Virus record (IMG/VR): IMGVR_UViG_3300030118_002898 | Location: 1-35,406 of that record | DNA: 35,406 nucleotides | DNA from: a virus | Strand: one strand, 5' to 3' | Part shown: in pieces, positions 32,947-35,406 of the stretch | Position numbering within the stretch: the first letter of the stretch is position 1 | Layout: every line of letters starts with the position of its first letter | The notes under the pieces: generated by a model | What the model saw: the letters and a program-made list of their open reading frames with translations, nothing else | What the model was told of the DNA's origin: nothing | Database searches by the model: none | Position numbers and translations under genes: made by a program

Positions 32947-35135
32947 TATCTTAAATTTTTAAATGCAGATTTTTTAAATTTAGCTTTATTTGCTATTCTA
33001 GATCTACCTAAATTTTTAAAAGGTCTACTAGATAATTTATACAAATTTTGTGATTTTTCCAAGTTATCCTTAGACTTATCACTCTCTTTACGTCTAATAT
33101 AACCTCTATTAGACTGTTGAAGCTTTACAAATGCAATCAAGGCAGAAAAAGCTACAAGTCTATCCACATTCAATCCAGGATAATATTGCATCATTTCTGT
33201 TAATAACATTTTATCTGGTATTCTTTCTACACCAAGTGTTGTTTTAATTATATTACCATGTTCATCTGTGTCTTGACTAATCTCCTCTCTAAGAAATTCT
33301 ATAGCATAAGATATCAAATGACTTTTAAATAGTGTACCAGTATTCTTCCAACCATACTCTTGATAAACTGTGCTATTAGATCCAAGATCTTTTAAAAATA
33401 CTATTTGTTGCTTTGGTACTAAATATTTCTGTTTTTTCTTTGCTATCATATGTTGTATAAATAATGATATATTATTCTCAACTATAGTCCAAGCATTATA
33501 CCACTCAATAATGATTTCTAATTGCTCATGTGTTTTGTTTATATCATCATATCTACCACACCATGATGCAACTATTTTATCCCCTTCTATAAATGTTTCT
33601 AATCCATCCTTTGTTTCTCTAGTTACTTCAACAGCATTCTTATAAACAAATATACTACATAAAGAATCTGATGTAGTTGTCTTACCTTCTGATACAGGGT
33701 CAATAGATGCATAATACATTCCAAACTTTGGATCTTTTACAGGTTTCTCCCACATTACTATTGATCCAGATTTATCTTCTAATTTCTTTTTAACAGGAAA
33801 CTGCAATATAGGAAGTTTGCTAGTTTTAGTTGCCTTTATTTTATTATTTTCTCTTTCTAAATTTATAAACTCATATGCATATTCTTTATCTTCTATTCTT
33901 TTTAATTGTTTAGATATTATAGCTTGAGGAAATATTGCTGCTTTTCTATAAGCAAATGCTTCTGCAATATTCATTGGTTTTTGTGAAATTCTAAGTTGAT
34001 ATTGCTCAGGATTTAATTCTTTTTGCCATTGACTTCTTTCATTCTTAATAGCCTCTATTGCCTCTTTAATTAAAGAATTACCATACTTATCAATAAAAGG
34101 TGGCATAGACCATTGTTCAGGAATAAATAATCCTGCTTTACCTATCATACCCTTATCATCCATAAGATTAGTTTCAATAGCAAATATATCATTTGCTTCT
34201 GGTGATAATACCATGTTCTTTAATGGTTCACATTGATCAAGATCACCCACTGATCCTGCAGCAATAAACATACCTGTAGTCATCATACCTGATGTCATAG
34301 CAGGTCTAATATATTCATACGTCTGATCCATCTTAGGTGCAATACCAGCCTCCTCATGAAAGAAGTAAGTACAAGGTCCACCTACACCAGTTGTTGGGTT
34401 TTTTTCAAAAGATGCACCTTGTATTTTAGACATTAGTCCTTTATTGGTTTTTCTATTATTTATTCTTACTTCTATTTTTTGTTCCCATAGTAATACTTTC
34501 TCAGGAGTGCACGGTCTATACCATGCTGTATGTTCATTAAGAAATGTTTTATATTCATCTAAAAACTTCCAAGATCCTTTGTCATTAATGTAGTCTTTAA
34601 GTGATGCACCCATTTTACATATAGAACCTTCTTCAAACCAAAATTGATTTATTAGTTTTGCCATATGAAAATAAGAAGAAGCTATCTGTCTTTTCTTTAA
34701 TATTGCTGCATGCTTATAATGTAGTTCAGCTAATAATTCATACAGTGCCATATGGTATTGAGCATCCCTTACTTTTGCAAAACCATATTTCTTTTCTTCT
34801 TTATCAAATATAGGCAAGAAATTCAACCACATATAGTAGTCTCTAGTTATATAAAATACATTTTTAGATCCATAATATATAACACCTTCTTGACACTTTT
34901 CTTTTTGATCATTCCAATAAGCTATATAATCTTTAGATCTAAAAGGTTTATCACAATAAAATCCTTGATCATTAAATATTTTAGCTTGCTGATTAAAAAG
35001 ATAGGCAGTATCATCAAAATCATACTGCCCTGGTTCTTTAAATAGAGTATATATAAATTGTATAAAACTTTCTCTAGTTTCAAACTCTTTATATCCCCAT
35101 TTATTATCTTTATATGTAGGTACTTTTTTATACAT
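32946..35135 (-). CDS. terL: Terminase large subunit (DNA-packaging ATPase/nuclease)
   Basis: 729 residues, ATG within the end of the GroES-like gene. The N-terminal ATPase has a degenerate P-loop region, KKRQIASSYF (147-156), a Walker B-type stretch TYFFHEEA (256-263) with catalytic Glu, and a GSVGD coupling-type segment (294-298). The RNase H-like nuclease has acidic residues at expected spacing: D479 in YYASIDP, E553 in IVENN and D658 in NVDRLVAFSALIAF. It packages DNA into the prohead by ATP hydrolysis and cuts concatemers. A basic tail (from about 680) is rich in Lys, Arg and Ser. The P-loop lacks the usual GK[ST], a variation known among phage terminases. No small-subunit gene is visible in the window. 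Confidence 0.95.
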   Translation of the reverse strand: MYKKVPTYKDNKWGYKEFETRESFIQFIYTLFKEPGQYDFDDTAYLFNQQAKIFNDQGFYCDKPFRSKDYIAYWNDQKEKCQEGVIYYGSKNVFYITRDYYMWLNFLPIFDKEEKKYGFAKVRDAQYHMALYELLAELHYKHAAILKKRQIASSYFHMAKLINQFWFEEGSICKMGASLKDYINDKGSWKFLDEYKTFLNEHTAWYRPCTPEKVLLWEQKIEVRINNRKTNKGLMSKIQGASFEKNPTTGVGGPCTYFFHEEAGIAPKMDQTYEYIRPAMTSGMMTTGMFIAAGSVGDLDQCEPLKNMVLSPEANDIFAIETNLMDDKGMIGKAGLFIPEQWSMPPFIDKYGNSLIKEAIEAIKNERSQWQKELNPEQYQLRISQKPMNIAEAFAYRKAAIFPQAIISKQLKRIEDKEYAYEFINLERENNKIKATKTSKLPILQFPVKKKLEDKSGSIVMWEKPVKDPKFGMYYASIDPVSEGKTTTSDSLCSIFVYKNAVEVTRETKDGLETFIEGDKIVASWCGRYDDINKTHEQLEIIIEWYNAWTIVENNISLFIQHMIAKKKQKYLVPKQQIVFLKDLGSNSTVYQEYGWKNTGTLFKSHLISYAIEFLREEISQDTDEHGNIIKTTLGVERIPDKMLLTEMMQYYPGLNVDRLVAFSALIAFVKLQQSNRGYIRRKESDKSKDNLEKSQNLYKLSSRPFKNLGRSRIANKAKFKKSAFKNLR

Positions 35136-35406
35136 CTTGTAATTTACATACTATAGCATCCTGATGTAATAGTATGTGACGCTCTCCTTCATGTATAAAC
35201 TCTTTATCATCCACTGACATTCCAATAACCCATTGAACAAAATCACCAACCTCTATTTCTTTTACATCAGGACCAACAGCTACTACTGTTCCCTGTGGTT
35301 TTTGTTGAACTTGAGATTCAGGTAATATTATACCTGTTGTAGTCTCTGCAACAACTTCTACTGGTTTTAATAAAATTCTTTTACCAATAGGAATAACTTT
35401 ATAACT
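35128..35406 (-). CDS. GroES-like co-chaperonin (5' end beyond window)
   Basis: 92 codons plus stop, open to the window edge. The visible part carries the GroES pattern: VIPIGKRILLKPVEV, then the mobile-loop region ETTTGIILPES, QGTVVAVGPDV, KEIEVGDFVQW and the ending ERHILLHQDAIVCKL. GroES forms a seven-subunit lid on GroEL and lets host chaperonin fold phage proteins, as T4 gp31 does for its capsid protein. Its TAA lies inside the first codons of terL (ATGTATAA, 8-base overlap), so the genes are translationally coupled. Residues before the visible start should complete only a few amino acids. Assignment is firm from sequence; the partner GroEL is assumed to be the host's. Confidence 0.93.
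   Translation of the reverse strand, partial: SYKVIPIGKRILLKPVEVVAETTTGIILPESQVQQKPQGTVVAVGPDVKEIEVGDFVQWVIGMSVDDKEFIHEGERHILLHQDAIVCKLQDV

Noticed and set aside
1-35406. Stop-codon reassignment, known in some crAss-like phages
   Set aside because: TAA and TAG both end genes at sensible places (TAG after the 365-, 573- and 209-residue proteins) and no gene is broken by in-frame stops. TGA is not used as a stop here, but low GC can explain that and no in-frame TGA needs reading as Trp.

Overview
This window looks like the packaging and virion-assembly block of a tailed DNA phage related to the crAss-like phages (Crassvirales), probably infecting a member of the Bacteroidota. The evidence is the low GC content (roughly 30% by eye), 19 genes all on the minus strand, and the gene order. 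In transcription order (right to left) this is: GroES-like co-chaperonin, large terminase, portal, scaffold-like protein, major capsid, connector and virion proteins, fibres, ring proteins, a giant muzzle/stabilization protein and a giant polyvalent protein. The C-terminus of the muzzle protein and the second ring protein carry sequence blocks I recognise from crAss-like phages. No database search was run. Starts lack Shine-Dalgarno sequences and sit behind A/T-rich leaders, often ending AATT-ATG, as expected for Bacteroidota hosts.

Right part (35406 to about 26930), DNA packaging and capsid: the end of a GroES-like gene overlaps the terminase start by 8 bases. After TerL come an overlooked 33-codon ORF, the portal with a long Q/K/E-rich coiled tail, an acidic then basic scaffold-like protein, and the major capsid protein followed by a clear terminator.

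Middle part (about 26900 to 15550), connector and decoration or adhesion genes: a conserved unknown protein, a connector-like protein with a 300-residue insertion, a separately transcribed 418-residue virion protein with its own terminator, two beta-rich proteins, a 1338-residue fibre with collagen triplets, an FN3-like region and a degenerate von Willebrand A-like fold, and a small cysteine-rich FN3 protein followed by a strong terminator.

Left part (15500 to 1), tail module: a calcineurin-type phosphoesterase, a small basic protein, two ring/adaptor proteins, a 2973-residue muzzle protein and a polyvalent protein of more than 1067 residues that runs off the window. The last four genes or junctions are joined by TAATG stop/start overlaps.

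Most notable: (1) the muzzle protein has two large insertions, about 760 and 525 residues, which share a duplicated cysteine-rich plus jelly-roll architecture and interrupt the conserved core; (2) the left-end protein has ADP-ribosyltransferase-like segments, three LPxxQ motifs and five 27-28-residue TLDP repeats; (3) a GroES-like co-chaperonin is translationally joined to the terminase; (4) an AT-rich TTTTTTGTATATTAT-type motif recurs before several late genes. No tRNA, CRISPR array, insertion sequence or DNA polymerase gene was seen.
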